From Microbacteriaceae bacterium (GTDB lineage Bacteria > Actinomycetota > Actinomycetes > Actinomycetales > Microbacteriaceae): DNA of 6,153 nucleotides. Under the pieces are notes generated by a model, which was given only the letters and a program-made list of their open reading frames with translations, searched no databases and was not told where the DNA came from. Positions 1 to 6,153 of this stretch are shown here, in pieces. The position numbers and the translations under genes are program-made. Location of the stretch: NCBI GenBank assembly GCA_947455385.1, contig CANGNR010000072.1:1-6153 (forward strand). Reading direction: 5' to 3'. Each line of letters begins with the position of its first letter. Position 1 is the first letter of the stretch.

Positions 1-1
1 C

Positions 2-661
2 CTGGATGCGCTAAGCGCCCGTCTAGGAGTCGAGGTCAAGGCTGAGCTCCTCGAGCTCGCGCTTACCCATCGCTCGTTTGCATACGAAAACGGCAACCAA
101 CCCAACAACGAACGCCTGGAGTTTCTGGGCGACTCGGTGTTGGGTTTTGTCGTTACCGAGCACCTCTACAAGACCTTTCCGAAGATGCAAGAGGATGAGT
201 TGAGCCGCGTTCGCAGCGCCGTGGTTTCGACGGTTGCCCTCGACGGCATCGGCCGCGAGCTTGGCATCGACTCGCTGTTGCGCATGGGCAAGGGTCAGAG
301 CATTCCTGCGGGGCGGTCAAAGGTTATTGCCGATGCGGTCGAGGCCATCATCGGCGCTGCTTTCGTTGACGGTGGGCTCGCGAAGGCGGCAGCCATCGTT
401 GAGAAATTCGTCATCGTTCTGATCAGCTCCGATGTGGCGTTAGCCAAGAATGACCCCAAGACCCGACTTCAAGAACTTGCCGCCGCGCGAACGCTTGGCA
501 GCATCGAATACGTGCACACCTTTGAGGGCCCCGATCACGATCGCAACTTTGACGCCGAAGTGCTCATCGCGGGCGAGGTCGCCGGTTCTGGCCGCGCACG
601 CACGCGCAAGGCCGCCGAGACCGCAGCCGCAGAGGCAGCGCTAGCCAATCTCGTCGAATAA
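2..661 (+). CDS. rnc: Ribonuclease III, 5'-truncated by the window edge
   Basis: RNase III cuts double-stranded RNA in the cytoplasm, chiefly in rRNA precursor processing and mRNA turnover. The frame is open from base 2, giving 219 visible residues; the family is usually about 220-240, so probably only about 10-15 N-terminal residues lie upstream. Visible residues 36-47 carry the RNase III signature NERLEFLGDSVL, with the metal-binding Glu40 and Asp44. The second metal-ligand pair is Asp111 and Glu114 in ADAVEAIIG. A C-terminal dsRNA-binding domain spans about residues 151-219: it opens with DPKTRLQEL and ends with a basic turn (RARTRK) followed by an Ala-rich helix. A GTG inside the signature (137) is in frame but is not a plausible start, because starting there would remove the catalytic Glu and Asp. 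The gene ends in TAA, overlapping mutM by one base. Identification is secure; the true start is not visible. Confidence 0.96.
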   Translation: MDALSARLGVEVKAELLELALTHRSFAYENGNQPNNERLEFLGDSVLGFVVTEHLYKTFPKMQEDELSRVRSAVVSTVALDGIGRELGIDSLLRMGKGQSIPAGRSKVIADAVEAIIGAAFVDGGLAKAAAIVEKFVIVLISSDVALAKNDPKTRLQELAAARTLGSIEYVHTFEGPDHDRNFDAEVLIAGEVAGSGRARTRKAAETAAAEAALANLVE

Positions 662-663
662 TG
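659..663 (+). promoter_or_regulatory. TAATG stop-start overlap joining rnc and mutM
   Basis: The rnc stop TAA (659-661) shares its last A with the ATG of mutM (661-663). No Shine-Dalgarno sequence is visible at a normal distance; the nearest purine-rich run, AGAGG at 631-635, is 25 bases away. This arrangement is typical of termination-reinitiation, so mutM translation probably depends on ribosomes finishing rnc. The overlap is seen directly; the coupling is inferred. Confidence 0.7.
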
Positions 664-1599
664 CCAGAGCTACCCGAGGTTGAAACGGTTCGTGCCGGAC
701 TCGCCGGCCCGCTGACCGACGCCACAATCGAGTCGATTTCGGTGCACGACGTTAGGTCGCTCAAGCGGCATCCTGGCAGCCCCGACGACTTCGTTCAAAC
801 ACTGACCGGCGCGCGCATCGAAGCGGTGATTCGGCGAGGCAAATTTCTCTGGCTGCCGCTGACTTTCGGCGGGGCCAGTAGCAATCAGTCTTTCGCACTG
901 GTCGGCCACCTCGGCATGAGCGGCCAAATGCTGCTGCGCGAACCCGGCTTTGAGCCCGAGAAGCTAAACCGCGTCTCGATGCTGTGCCGCACCGCGTCGG
1001 GTGCTGAGGTGGATTTTCGGTTCGTTGATCAGCGAATCTTCGGTTCGCTAGCCATCGACCAACTTGTGGCTACTCCAGATGGCGGCGTCGGCGGATTCAG
1101 CGAGTCGGTTGCCGCTGGCAAGCCATTTGAGAAGCTCATCCCGGCTAAGGCGGCGCATATCGCCAGGGATCCGCTCGACCCAGAGTTCGACCTCGAACGC
1201 GTCATCCGTGTTTTCAAGAAGAAGGACTCGGGCATCAAGCGCGTCTTGCTCGACCAGCAGGTGCTCAGCGGCATCGGCAATATCTACGCGGATGAAGCGC
1301 TCTGGGCAGCCAAGTTGCACTACGACCAGCCGGCAAGCAGCATCAGCACGGTCAAGGCCAAGCAGTTGATCGCCGAGGTTCAGCGCATTTTGGCGGCCGC
1401 AGTTGCCCAAGGGGGCACCAGTTTCGACGAGCAGTACAAGAACGTGAACGGCGAATCGGGCTACTTTGAGGTCTCGCTGAACGCATACGGCCAAACCGGC
1501 AAGCCATGCGCTAGATGCGGTGGCCCGATCAAGCGCGATGACTGGATGAACCGTGGCTCGCACTACTGCCCGAGATGCCAGAAACTGCGTCATTCTTAG
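661..1599 (+). CDS. mutM: Formamidopyrimidine-DNA glycosylase (Fpg/MutM)
   Basis: This bifunctional glycosylase/AP lyase removes 8-oxoguanine and formamidopyrimidines from DNA and starts base-excision repair. The N-terminus MPELPEVETV supplies the catalytic Pro2 (Schiff base nucleophile once Met is removed) and Glu3. Lys61 in RRGKFLW matches the conserved beta-hairpin lysine, HLGMSG is at 83-88, and VDQRIFG (122-128) carries the DNA-intercalation loop. GIGNIYADEA (204-213) is the helix-two-turn-helix segment with the conserved Asn207. The C-terminal zinc finger uses Cys283, Cys286, Cys303 and Cys306, with the lesion-contacting Arg at 298. At 312 residues it is longer than E. coli Fpg (269); much of the excess is a Gly/Ala-rich linker at about 136-165 joining the two domains. 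The start is fixed by the invariant MPELPE. It follows rnc with a one-base overlap and ends 43 bases before smc. MutM rather than Nei is favoured by the MPELPEVETV start and the overall match to actinobacterial Fpg. Confidence 0.97.
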   Translation: MPELPEVETVRAGLAGPLTDATIESISVHDVRSLKRHPGSPDDFVQTLTGARIEAVIRRGKFLWLPLTFGGASSNQSFALVGHLGMSGQMLLREPGFEPEKLNRVSMLCRTASGAEVDFRFVDQRIFGSLAIDQLVATPDGGVGGFSESVAAGKPFEKLIPAKAAHIARDPLDPEFDLERVIRVFKKKDSGIKRVLLDQQVLSGIGNIYADEALWAAKLHYDQPASSISTVKAKQLIAEVQRILAAAVAQGGTSFDEQYKNVNGESGYFEVSLNAYGQTGKPCARCGGPIKRDDWMNRGSHYCPRCQKLRHS

Positions 1600-1642
1600 G
1601 GTAATTTGTTAGAAACCGCCAACGACCGAGGAGTGAAGACGC
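1600..1642 (+). promoter_or_regulatory. mutM-smc intergenic gap with smc Shine-Dalgarno
   Basis: This 43-base gap is the longest non-coding stretch in the window. It holds GAGGAG at 1628-1633, nine bases before the TTG at 1643, which is a well-placed ribosome binding site and the main support for that unusual start. The first part (GGTAATTTGTTAG) is AT-rich compared with its surroundings, but I find no matching -35 element and no hairpin followed by a T run. I therefore call neither a promoter nor a terminator. Confidence 0.75.
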
Positions 1643-4600
1643 TTGTATCTAAAAAGCCTCACCCTCAAAGGATTCAAGTCGTTCGCTCAACCAACCACCT
1701 TTGCCTTTGAACCGGGCGTAACCGCAGTTGTCGGGCCCAACGGTTCGGGCAAGTCAAACGTAGTTGACGCCCTCGCCTGGGTGATGGGCGAGCAGGGTGC
1801 AAAGACCCTTCGCGGCGGCAAGATGGAAGACGTCATCTTTGCCGGCACGTCAACCAAGGGCCCGCTTGGGCGTGCCGAGGTTTTGCTCACGATCGATAAC
1901 TCTGATGGCGCTCTGCCGATCGACTACACCGAGGTCACCATCAGTCGCACGCTGTTTCGCAACGGCGGCAGCGAGTATGCGATCAACGGCGAGGCCTGTC
2001 GACTGCTCGACGTTCAAGAGCTTCTGTCTGACTCCGGCCTCGGTCGCGAGATGCACGTCATAGTTGGTCAGGGTCAGCTCGATGGAGTGCTCAAGGCCAC
2101 TCCCGAGGAGCGACGCGGCTTCATCGAAGAGGCTGCCGGTATTCTCAAGCACCGCCGCCGCAAGGAGCGCACGGAGCGCAAGCTAGACGCGATGCAGGTA
2201 AACCTGACTCGTCTAAACGATTTGGCCGGCGAGGTTCGTCGGCAACTCAAGCCTCTCGGTCGGCAGGCTGAGGTGGCCCGCGAGGCCCAGGGCATTGCCG
2301 CGGTGGTTCGCGATGCCAAGGCGCGCATCCTGGCTGCCGATGTTGTCGAACTCAGGGATGCCCTAGAGCGCGCGACCCGCGGCGAAAACGAGCGTCGAGC
2401 CGAGCGCAGCATTCTGCAGGAGCTGCTCGAAGAGAACACCGCGCGCATTCGCCAGCTTGAGTCGGCAACCGTCTCGGCGGAGCTTGATCAGGCTCGTCAG
2501 CTTTCATTTGGTTTCGACTCGGTAAGCGAGCGTCTGCGTTCGCTGCTCTCGATTGCCACCCAGCGCCTTGCCCTGATTGAGGGTCAGGCGGCAGTCGTCG
2601 GTGCGCAGGTTGATCCGGTTGCCATCGAGGCAGAAGCGCTCGCAGCCGAGTCGCAGGCGGGTGAGTTGACCGCGCTGGTCGAGACTCTGCGAGCCGCACT
2701 GCAAGACGCCGAGCGTGAGCGCAACGCGGCCCGCGATGCGCTTGAGAAGTTTGACAACCAGGTTGCCGAGCAGAACTCGCTGATCTCGAAGTACGACCTC
2801 GAAAAGTCGGCGCTGGCCAACGAGATCGCGGTGGCGGAGTCGCGACTTGAGAGCCTCAAGGCAGAGCTCGTGCGCCAGGAGTCGGCCGTGGCCGAAGCTC
2901 GCGTGCGGCAAGAGGCGCAGGCCGCGGAGTACACCGCGGTTGAGAGCCAGCTGCAGTCGGTTGGTGACCGCCAAGAGTCTGGGCTCGAAACCGCATACGA
3001 GGCCGCTCAGGCCTCCGTGGCAGCCGCTGCCGCCTCGATCGAAGACCTGCGCGAGCAGTTGCACCAGGCAGAGCGCGAGCGCGATGCACTGGCGGCCAAG
3101 CGGTCGGCGCTGAGCCTGACCCTTGACCAGAAGGATGGCTCGAGTTCGCTCACCGCGGCCGGCTTGCGCGGCATTCGTGGCCTCGTTGCCAGCCACATCA
3201 AGATTCATAAGGGCTACGAGGCAGCCATTGCAGCCGCGCTTGGCCCGCTCGCCGACGCCGTCGTTGCAGAGAGCCGCGACCGCGCCATCGAAGCCCTCGA
3301 GCACCTCAAGTCGAGCGACGGCGGTCGAGTCGAATTGTTGATCGCCGACGTCGATGCTCGCGGCGCCGCCCCAAAGTTTGACGCCCCATCGGGTTCTAGG
3401 TCTGCGGCCAGCGTTGTCGAGGCTCCTCAGGCCGTGCTCGACATCCTTGGTCAGGTTTTGATTGTCGATGATCTCGAGGCTGCCAGGTCGATCTTCAGAG
3501 ACACTGCCAACGCCGAGCGCGTTGTTATCACCTCGGCCGGTGACGTGTTGACGAAGAACATCATCCGCGGTGGCAGCGCATCCAAGCCTTCAAAAGTCGA
3601 GTTGGTTGCCGAGCGCGATGCTGCCGAGGCCCGCCTCAGCGAAATCGGCGACCTGATTGAGGCCACTCGCTCGAACCTTGCAGAAGCAAGGGCAACCGAG
3701 ACTCAGGCCAAGCAGTCCTCGGCAGACGCCCTCGCCGCCTTGAACGCCCACGACGCTACCCTTGCCCAAAACGCCGAGTTGCTCGGTCGTTTGCGCGTTC
3801 AAACCGAAGCGGCTTCGGCCGAGGTAGAGCGCCTGCAGCGAGTTTCGCAGACCGCAGCCGACCAGATTCCTCAGGCCGAGGCCAACCTGGCGGCGTCCAT
3901 CGCCAAGCACGACTCGTTCATCGCCCAAGAGCGCCCGGTCGTAGACCTGGATGAACGCCACGGGCTCGCCGAAACTCTCGAGCAGGTTCGCCAGCGCGAA
4001 CTCGAGATTCGCATCGAGCTAGGCGCTGCCGTCGAGCGGCTTCGCGTCGAAACAGAGCGCGCCAAGAACCTGCGCTCGCAGGTTGCCGAGGCGCAAGACG
4101 CGCTCGAGAAGGCCAAGCTAATTGCCGCCGCTCAGACCAAGCAGCTCGCGGCAGCCAAGCGCGTGCTAGAGGTGTTGCCCACGGTGCAAGACGCGGTTGC
4201 CGCCAACTCGGTTGAGGCCAAGGCCCAACTGGTCAAGATTGAGGGGGAGCGCGCCGGCCAAACCGCCGAGTTGATTCGCCTTCGCGGTGAGACCTCAGAC
4301 GTTCAAAACAAGTTGAGCGCCCTGACGCAGGCCGTGCATGACTTTGAACTCGGCAACCACGAGAAGCGCCTCACTCTCAGCAACCTTGTGGTGCGGGCCG
4401 GCGAAGAGCTTGGGCTCGAAGAAGACATCCTGGTTGCAGAGTATGGGCCAGAGTTGCCAATCGAAACCGGTGAGGTCGCCGATGACGGCACCCCGATCAC
4501 CAAGCCGTTCGTGCGCGAGGAGCAGCTCAAGCGCCTGCGCCACTCAGAGCAACTGCTCGAACGCCTCGGAACCGTGAACCCGCTGGCACTCGAGGAGTTC

Positions 4601-5173
4601 GCAGCACTCGAGCAGCGCCACAAGTTCTTGACCGAGCAGCTCAACGACCTCACCGAGACGCGCAAAGACCTGTTGCAGATCATCGCCGACCTCGACGAGC
4701 GCATGAAGGTCATCTTCGCCGATGCCTTCGAAGACACCCGTCGCGCATTCGAACACGTCTTCCCCGTGCTGTTCCCCGGCGGCACCGGCTCGATCTTCTT
4801 GACCGACCCCGACAACATGCTCACCACGGGAATCGAGGTCACCGTGAAGCCGGTCGGCAAGCGCATCGAACGCCTCTCGCTGCTATCCGGTGGTGAGCGC
4901 TCGCTCGCTGCGGTCGCACTTCTCATCGCGATCTTTAAGGCTCGCCCTTCGCCCTTCTACGTTCTCGACGAGGTCGAGGCAGCGCTGGATGACGCAAACC
5001 TGGGCCGCCTGTTGACCATCTTCAGAGAGCTCAAGGCCAACTCGCAGTTGATTATCGTCACACACCAGAAGCGCACTATGGAGATCGCCGATGCTCTGTA
5101 TGGCGTCTCGATGCGCGGTGATGGCGTCTCTGCCGTCGTCGGTCAGCGAATTCCAGAAACCGCGAAGGCCTAG
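1643..5173 (+). CDS. smc: Chromosome segregation/condensation protein SMC
   Basis: SMC is the ATPase core of the bacterial condensin-like complex, which with ScpA and ScpB extrudes DNA loops and aligns chromosome arms after ParB loading. The 1176 residues match family length (B. subtilis 1186). The N-terminal head has Walker A GPNGSGKSN (31-39), Arg57 in TLRGGKMEDV (the arginine-finger position) and a Q-loop GQGQL (142-146). A first long coiled coil leads to a globular hinge at about 507-645, bounded by GLRGIRG (507-513) and RGGS (642-645). The returning coil, rich in Ala, Glu, Lys and Arg, runs to about 930. The C-terminal head contains GTVNPLA (976-982), the signature LSGGERS (1081-1087), Walker B VLDE (1107-1110, Asp1109/Glu1110), a D-loop ALDDANL and the H-loop His1141. 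The TTG start lies three codons after an in-frame TGA (1634-1636), leaving no other upstream start, and gives the family-typical N-terminus MYLKSLTLKGFKSF. The frame is intact. The weak TTG may limit expression, which is an inference. Confidence 0.98.
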   Translation: MYLKSLTLKGFKSFAQPTTFAFEPGVTAVVGPNGSGKSNVVDALAWVMGEQGAKTLRGGKMEDVIFAGTSTKGPLGRAEVLLTIDNSDGALPIDYTEVTISRTLFRNGGSEYAINGEACRLLDVQELLSDSGLGREMHVIVGQGQLDGVLKATPEERRGFIEEAAGILKHRRRKERTERKLDAMQVNLTRLNDLAGEVRRQLKPLGRQAEVAREAQGIAAVVRDAKARILAADVVELRDALERATRGENERRAERSILQELLEENTARIRQLESATVSAELDQARQLSFGFDSVSERLRSLLSIATQRLALIEGQAAVVGAQVDPVAIEAEALAAESQAGELTALVETLRAALQDAERERNAARDALEKFDNQVAEQNSLISKYDLEKSALANEIAVAESRLESLKAELVRQESAVAEARVRQEAQAAEYTAVESQLQSVGDRQESGLETAYEAAQASVAAAAASIEDLREQLHQAERERDALAAKRSALSLTLDQKDGSSSLTAAGLRGIRGLVASHIKIHKGYEAAIAAALGPLADAVVAESRDRAIEALEHLKSSDGGRVELLIADVDARGAAPKFDAPSGSRSAASVVEAPQAVLDILGQVLIVDDLEAARSIFRDTANAERVVITSAGDVLTKNIIRGGSASKPSKVELVAERDAAEARLSEIGDLIEATRSNLAEARATETQAKQSSADALAALNAHDATLAQNAELLGRLRVQTEAASAEVERLQRVSQTAADQIPQAEANLAASIAKHDSFIAQERPVVDLDERHGLAETLEQVRQRELEIRIELGAAVERLRVETERAKNLRSQVAEAQDALEKAKLIAAAQTKQLAAAKRVLEVLPTVQDAVAANSVEAKAQLVKIEGERAGQTAELIRLRGETSDVQNKLSALTQAVHDFELGNHEKRLTLSNLVVRAGEELGLEEDILVAEYGPELPIETGEVADDGTPITKPFVREEQLKRLRHSEQLLERLGTVNPLALEEFAALEQRHKFLTEQLNDLTETRKDLLQIIADLDERMKVIFADAFEDTRRAFEHVFPVLFPGGTGSIFLTDPDNMLTTGIEVTVKPVGKRIERLSLLSGGERSLAAVALLIAIFKARPSPFYVLDEVEAALDDANLGRLLTIFRELKANSQLIIVTHQKRTMEIADALYGVSMRGDGVSAVVGQRIPETAKA
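5164..5168 (+). promoter_or_regulatory. Ribosome binding site for ftsY inside the smc 3' end
   Basis: GAAGG lies seven bases before the GTG at 5176, within the last codons of smc, and the smc TAG (5171-5173) is two bases from that GTG. The site supports GTG as the start. In the ftsY frame there is a TGA at 5119-5121 and no ATG, GTG or TTG between it and 5176. The geometry favours ribosomes passing directly from smc to ftsY. Confidence 0.65.
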
Positions 5174-5175
5174 TC

Positions 5176-6153
5176 GTGGGCTTTCTTTTCTGGCGCAAGA
5201 AAAAGGGCGAGGATGCCGTTGAAGCGCTAGCGGTTGAGCAAGAGGCTCAAGTTGTTGCAGAGCCTGCGCAACCGCAGCCTGCACAGCCAGAACCTGCCGC
5301 TCCCGCGGTAGTCGAGGTGCAACCCGAGCCAGAACCCGAGCCTGAGCCCGAGCCTGAGCCGGAACCGGAACCGGAACCTGAGCCCGAGCCTGAACAAGAG
5401 CCCGAAGTGGAGGAAACTACCGCTCTAGAGGCCGAAGTGGAGACCGACCTCCCAGTTGAGCCCGAAATAGTGGCCCCAGTGGAGGAGGAGCCCGTTTTTG
5501 TGGCTCCCGTCGAGCCTGAGCCCGAGCCAGAGCCAGAGCCTGAGCCAGAACCGGAACCTGAGCCAGAACCGGAGCGTGAGCCAGAACCGGAGCCTGAGCC
5601 AGCCCTAGAGGCCGTGGAACTGCCAAAGCGCTCGTTCGTCAAGAACATCAAGAGCATCTTCAGCCGAGTGAAGTTTGACGTCGCCAATCTTGACGACCTC
5701 GAAGACACTCTGCTGCAGGCAGACTTCGGCATCGACGCATCCGAGGCCATCGTCGCCGGTGTGCGCGAACGTGCTAAGAAGTCCGGCGCGCAGACCGAGA
5801 CTGAACTCAAGCAGATCCTCATCGACCTGATCGCCGAAAACCTCGAACGCCCAGACAAAGCCCTCAACCTCAGCGACGGTGCGCTGCCCTACGTCATCCT
5901 GGTTGTCGGCGTCAACGGCGTAGGCAAGACCACCACCATCGGCAAGCTGGCCAACTGGCTCACCGAGAGCAAGGCCAGCGTCGTCATCGGTGCGGCTGAC
6001 ACCTTTAGAGCCGCTGCGGTAGACCAGGTTGCTACCTGGGCAGATCGCGCTGGAGCCCAGCTAGTTCGACCAAAGACAGAGGGCCAAGACCCCGCATCCG
6101 TTGCCTTCGAGGCCACCGAAATCGCGGTTCGAACCAACGCGGATGTGCTAATC
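5176..6153 (+). CDS. ftsY: Signal recognition particle receptor FtsY, 3'-truncated by the window edge
   Basis: FtsY is the membrane-associated SRP receptor GTPase; it pairs with Ffh to deliver ribosomes making membrane proteins to SecYEG. The 326 visible residues start MGFLFWRKKKG, a short aromatic-then-basic segment resembling a lipid-binding targeting sequence; I see no transmembrane helix. Residues 11-150 form an acidic, probably disordered A region with two Pro-Glu arrays (50-73 and 114-142). The N domain follows from about 151, with LEDTLLQADFG at 175-185. The G domain has the P-loop GVNGVGKTTT (245-254) and the SRP-GTPase motif DTFRAAAVDQ (275-284). The sequence stops at ADVLI, immediately before where the DTAGR motif is expected; I estimate 110-130 residues are missing. 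The TFRAAAVDQ motif fits both FtsY and Ffh, but the acidic N-terminal extension and the position after smc identify FtsY. The GTG start is supported by GAAGG at 5164 and the lack of any start between the upstream stop and 5176. Confidence 0.96.
   Translation, partial: MGFLFWRKKKGEDAVEALAVEQEAQVVAEPAQPQPAQPEPAAPAVVEVQPEPEPEPEPEPEPEPEPEPEPEPEQEPEVEETTALEAEVETDLPVEPEIVAPVEEEPVFVAPVEPEPEPEPEPEPEPEPEPEPEREPEPEPEPALEAVELPKRSFVKNIKSIFSRVKFDVANLDDLEDTLLQADFGIDASEAIVAGVRERAKKSGAQTETELKQILIDLIAENLERPDKALNLSDGALPYVILVVGVNGVGKTTTIGKLANWLTESKASVVIGAADTFRAAAVDQVATWADRAGAQLVRPKTEGQDPASVAFEATEIAVRTNADVLI
5323..5394 (+). repeat. First Pro-Glu dipeptide array in ftsY (12 units of 6 bp)
   Basis: Twelve uninterrupted Pro-Glu codon pairs encode FtsY residues 50-73. 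All four proline codons and both glutamate codons occur, so the protein repeat is perfect while the DNA is degenerate. Within it an 18-bp segment at 5341-5358 recurs at 5377-5394 with only the last base changed, and the two flank a pure CCGGAA triplet repeat at 5359-5376. That nesting points to growth by slippage or unequal exchange. Confidence 0.95.
5515..5601 (+). repeat. Second Pro-Glu dipeptide array in ftsY, one unit altered
   Basis: Residues 114-133 are ten Pro-Glu pairs, followed by Arg134-Glu135, three more Pro-Glu pairs (136-141) and Pro142. The Arg codon CGT (5575-5577) is one base from the CCT found at the same place in neighbouring repeat units, so it is best read as a point change in an existing array. 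The array directly precedes a short ALEA segment and the start of the N domain. Confidence 0.95.
5539..5601 (+). repeat. 18-bp tandem repeat, 3.5 copies, nested in the second array
   Basis: The unit CCTGAGCCAGAACCGGAA (Pro-Glu three times) begins at 5539, 5557, 5575 and 5593; the last copy is a half unit of nine bases. The copies differ only by GAA/GAG at the unit end and by CCT to CGT in the third copy. Such near-identity, compared with the mixed codons elsewhere in the array, suggests this segment expanded most recently. Confidence 0.9.

Noticed and set aside
137..661. Starting rnc at the GTG at 137 to give a complete 174-residue protein
   Set aside because: The upstream frame is open to the window edge and encodes the conserved THRSFAYE and NERLEFLGDS motifs, so the gene is simply cut by the window.
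1048..1593. A 181-residue minus-strand open frame opposite mutM
   Set aside because: It covers the conserved C-terminal half of MutM, including the zinc finger, and shows no independent motif. It is a codon-bias shadow.
1600..1642. Possible internal promoter for smc-ftsY at the AT-rich TAATTT (1602-1607)
   Set aside because: There is no convincing -35 element at the right spacing (1579-1584 reads CAGAAA), and AT-rich bases are unremarkable in a gap between genes.
2504..3304. A 266-residue minus-strand open frame opposite smc
   Set aside because: It lies wholly inside the smc coiled coil and hinge, has no recognisable domain, and long antisense frames are expected opposite high-GC genes.
5247..5867. 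A 206-residue minus-strand open frame rich in Ser-Gly repeats
   Set aside because: It is the reverse reading of the ftsY Pro-Glu arrays, whose repeated codons cannot form stops on that strand. The forward frame continues into clear FtsY N and G domain motifs, so the antisense frame is an artefact.
5176..6153. Ffh (SRP54) as the identity of the last gene
   Set aside because: Ffh starts directly with its N domain, lacks a long acidic extension, and is not normally placed directly after smc. The Pro-Glu-rich A region and the smc-ftsY order fit FtsY.
1..6153. A new defence, mobile or biosynthetic system
   Set aside because: All four genes are recognisable core housekeeping genes in a conserved order, with intact frames, even composition and no room for extra genes.

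Overview
The window is a compact, all plus-strand housekeeping block. In order it holds the 3' part of rnc (ribonuclease III), complete mutM/fpg (formamidopyrimidine-DNA glycosylase), complete smc (chromosome condensation ATPase) and the 5' part of ftsY (signal recognition particle receptor). This order, the high-GC codon choice, the mix of ATG, GTG and TTG starts, and the wording of MutM and SMC (for example the FVDQR.FG and ARDPLDPEF segments of MutM) point to an actinobacterium. A Microbacteriaceae-like member is my best guess, but that is inference from remembered family sequences and not a computed placement.

Layout. Bases 2-661 encode RNase III, missing only its extreme N-terminus. Its TAA stop shares one base with the ATG of mutM (661-1599). 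After a 43-base gap carrying a good Shine-Dalgarno sequence, smc runs from a TTG at 1643 to 5173. FtsY begins at a GTG at 5176, two bases after the smc stop, and runs off the window end at 6153, inside its GTPase domain. There is no gene-free stretch above 43 bases. I saw no tRNA, rRNA, insertion sequence, CRISPR array, phage gene or convincing terminator.

The four proteins act in different processes: dsRNA processing, repair of oxidised bases, chromosome organisation and co-translational membrane targeting. The close spacing suggests they are at least partly co-transcribed, with translational coupling likely at rnc/mutM and smc/ftsY. All four reading frames are intact, and the catalytic motifs that fall inside the window are present.

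I do not see an undescribed defence or mobile system. The one unusual element is the N-terminal A region of FtsY. It contains two long alternating Pro-Glu arrays built from nested 6-bp and 18-bp DNA repeats. These make an almost purely acidic stretch of about 140 residues, with a single basic residue created by one apparent base change. The arrays could vary in length without shifting frame, and they belong to the class of nascent chain reported to destabilise translating ribosomes.
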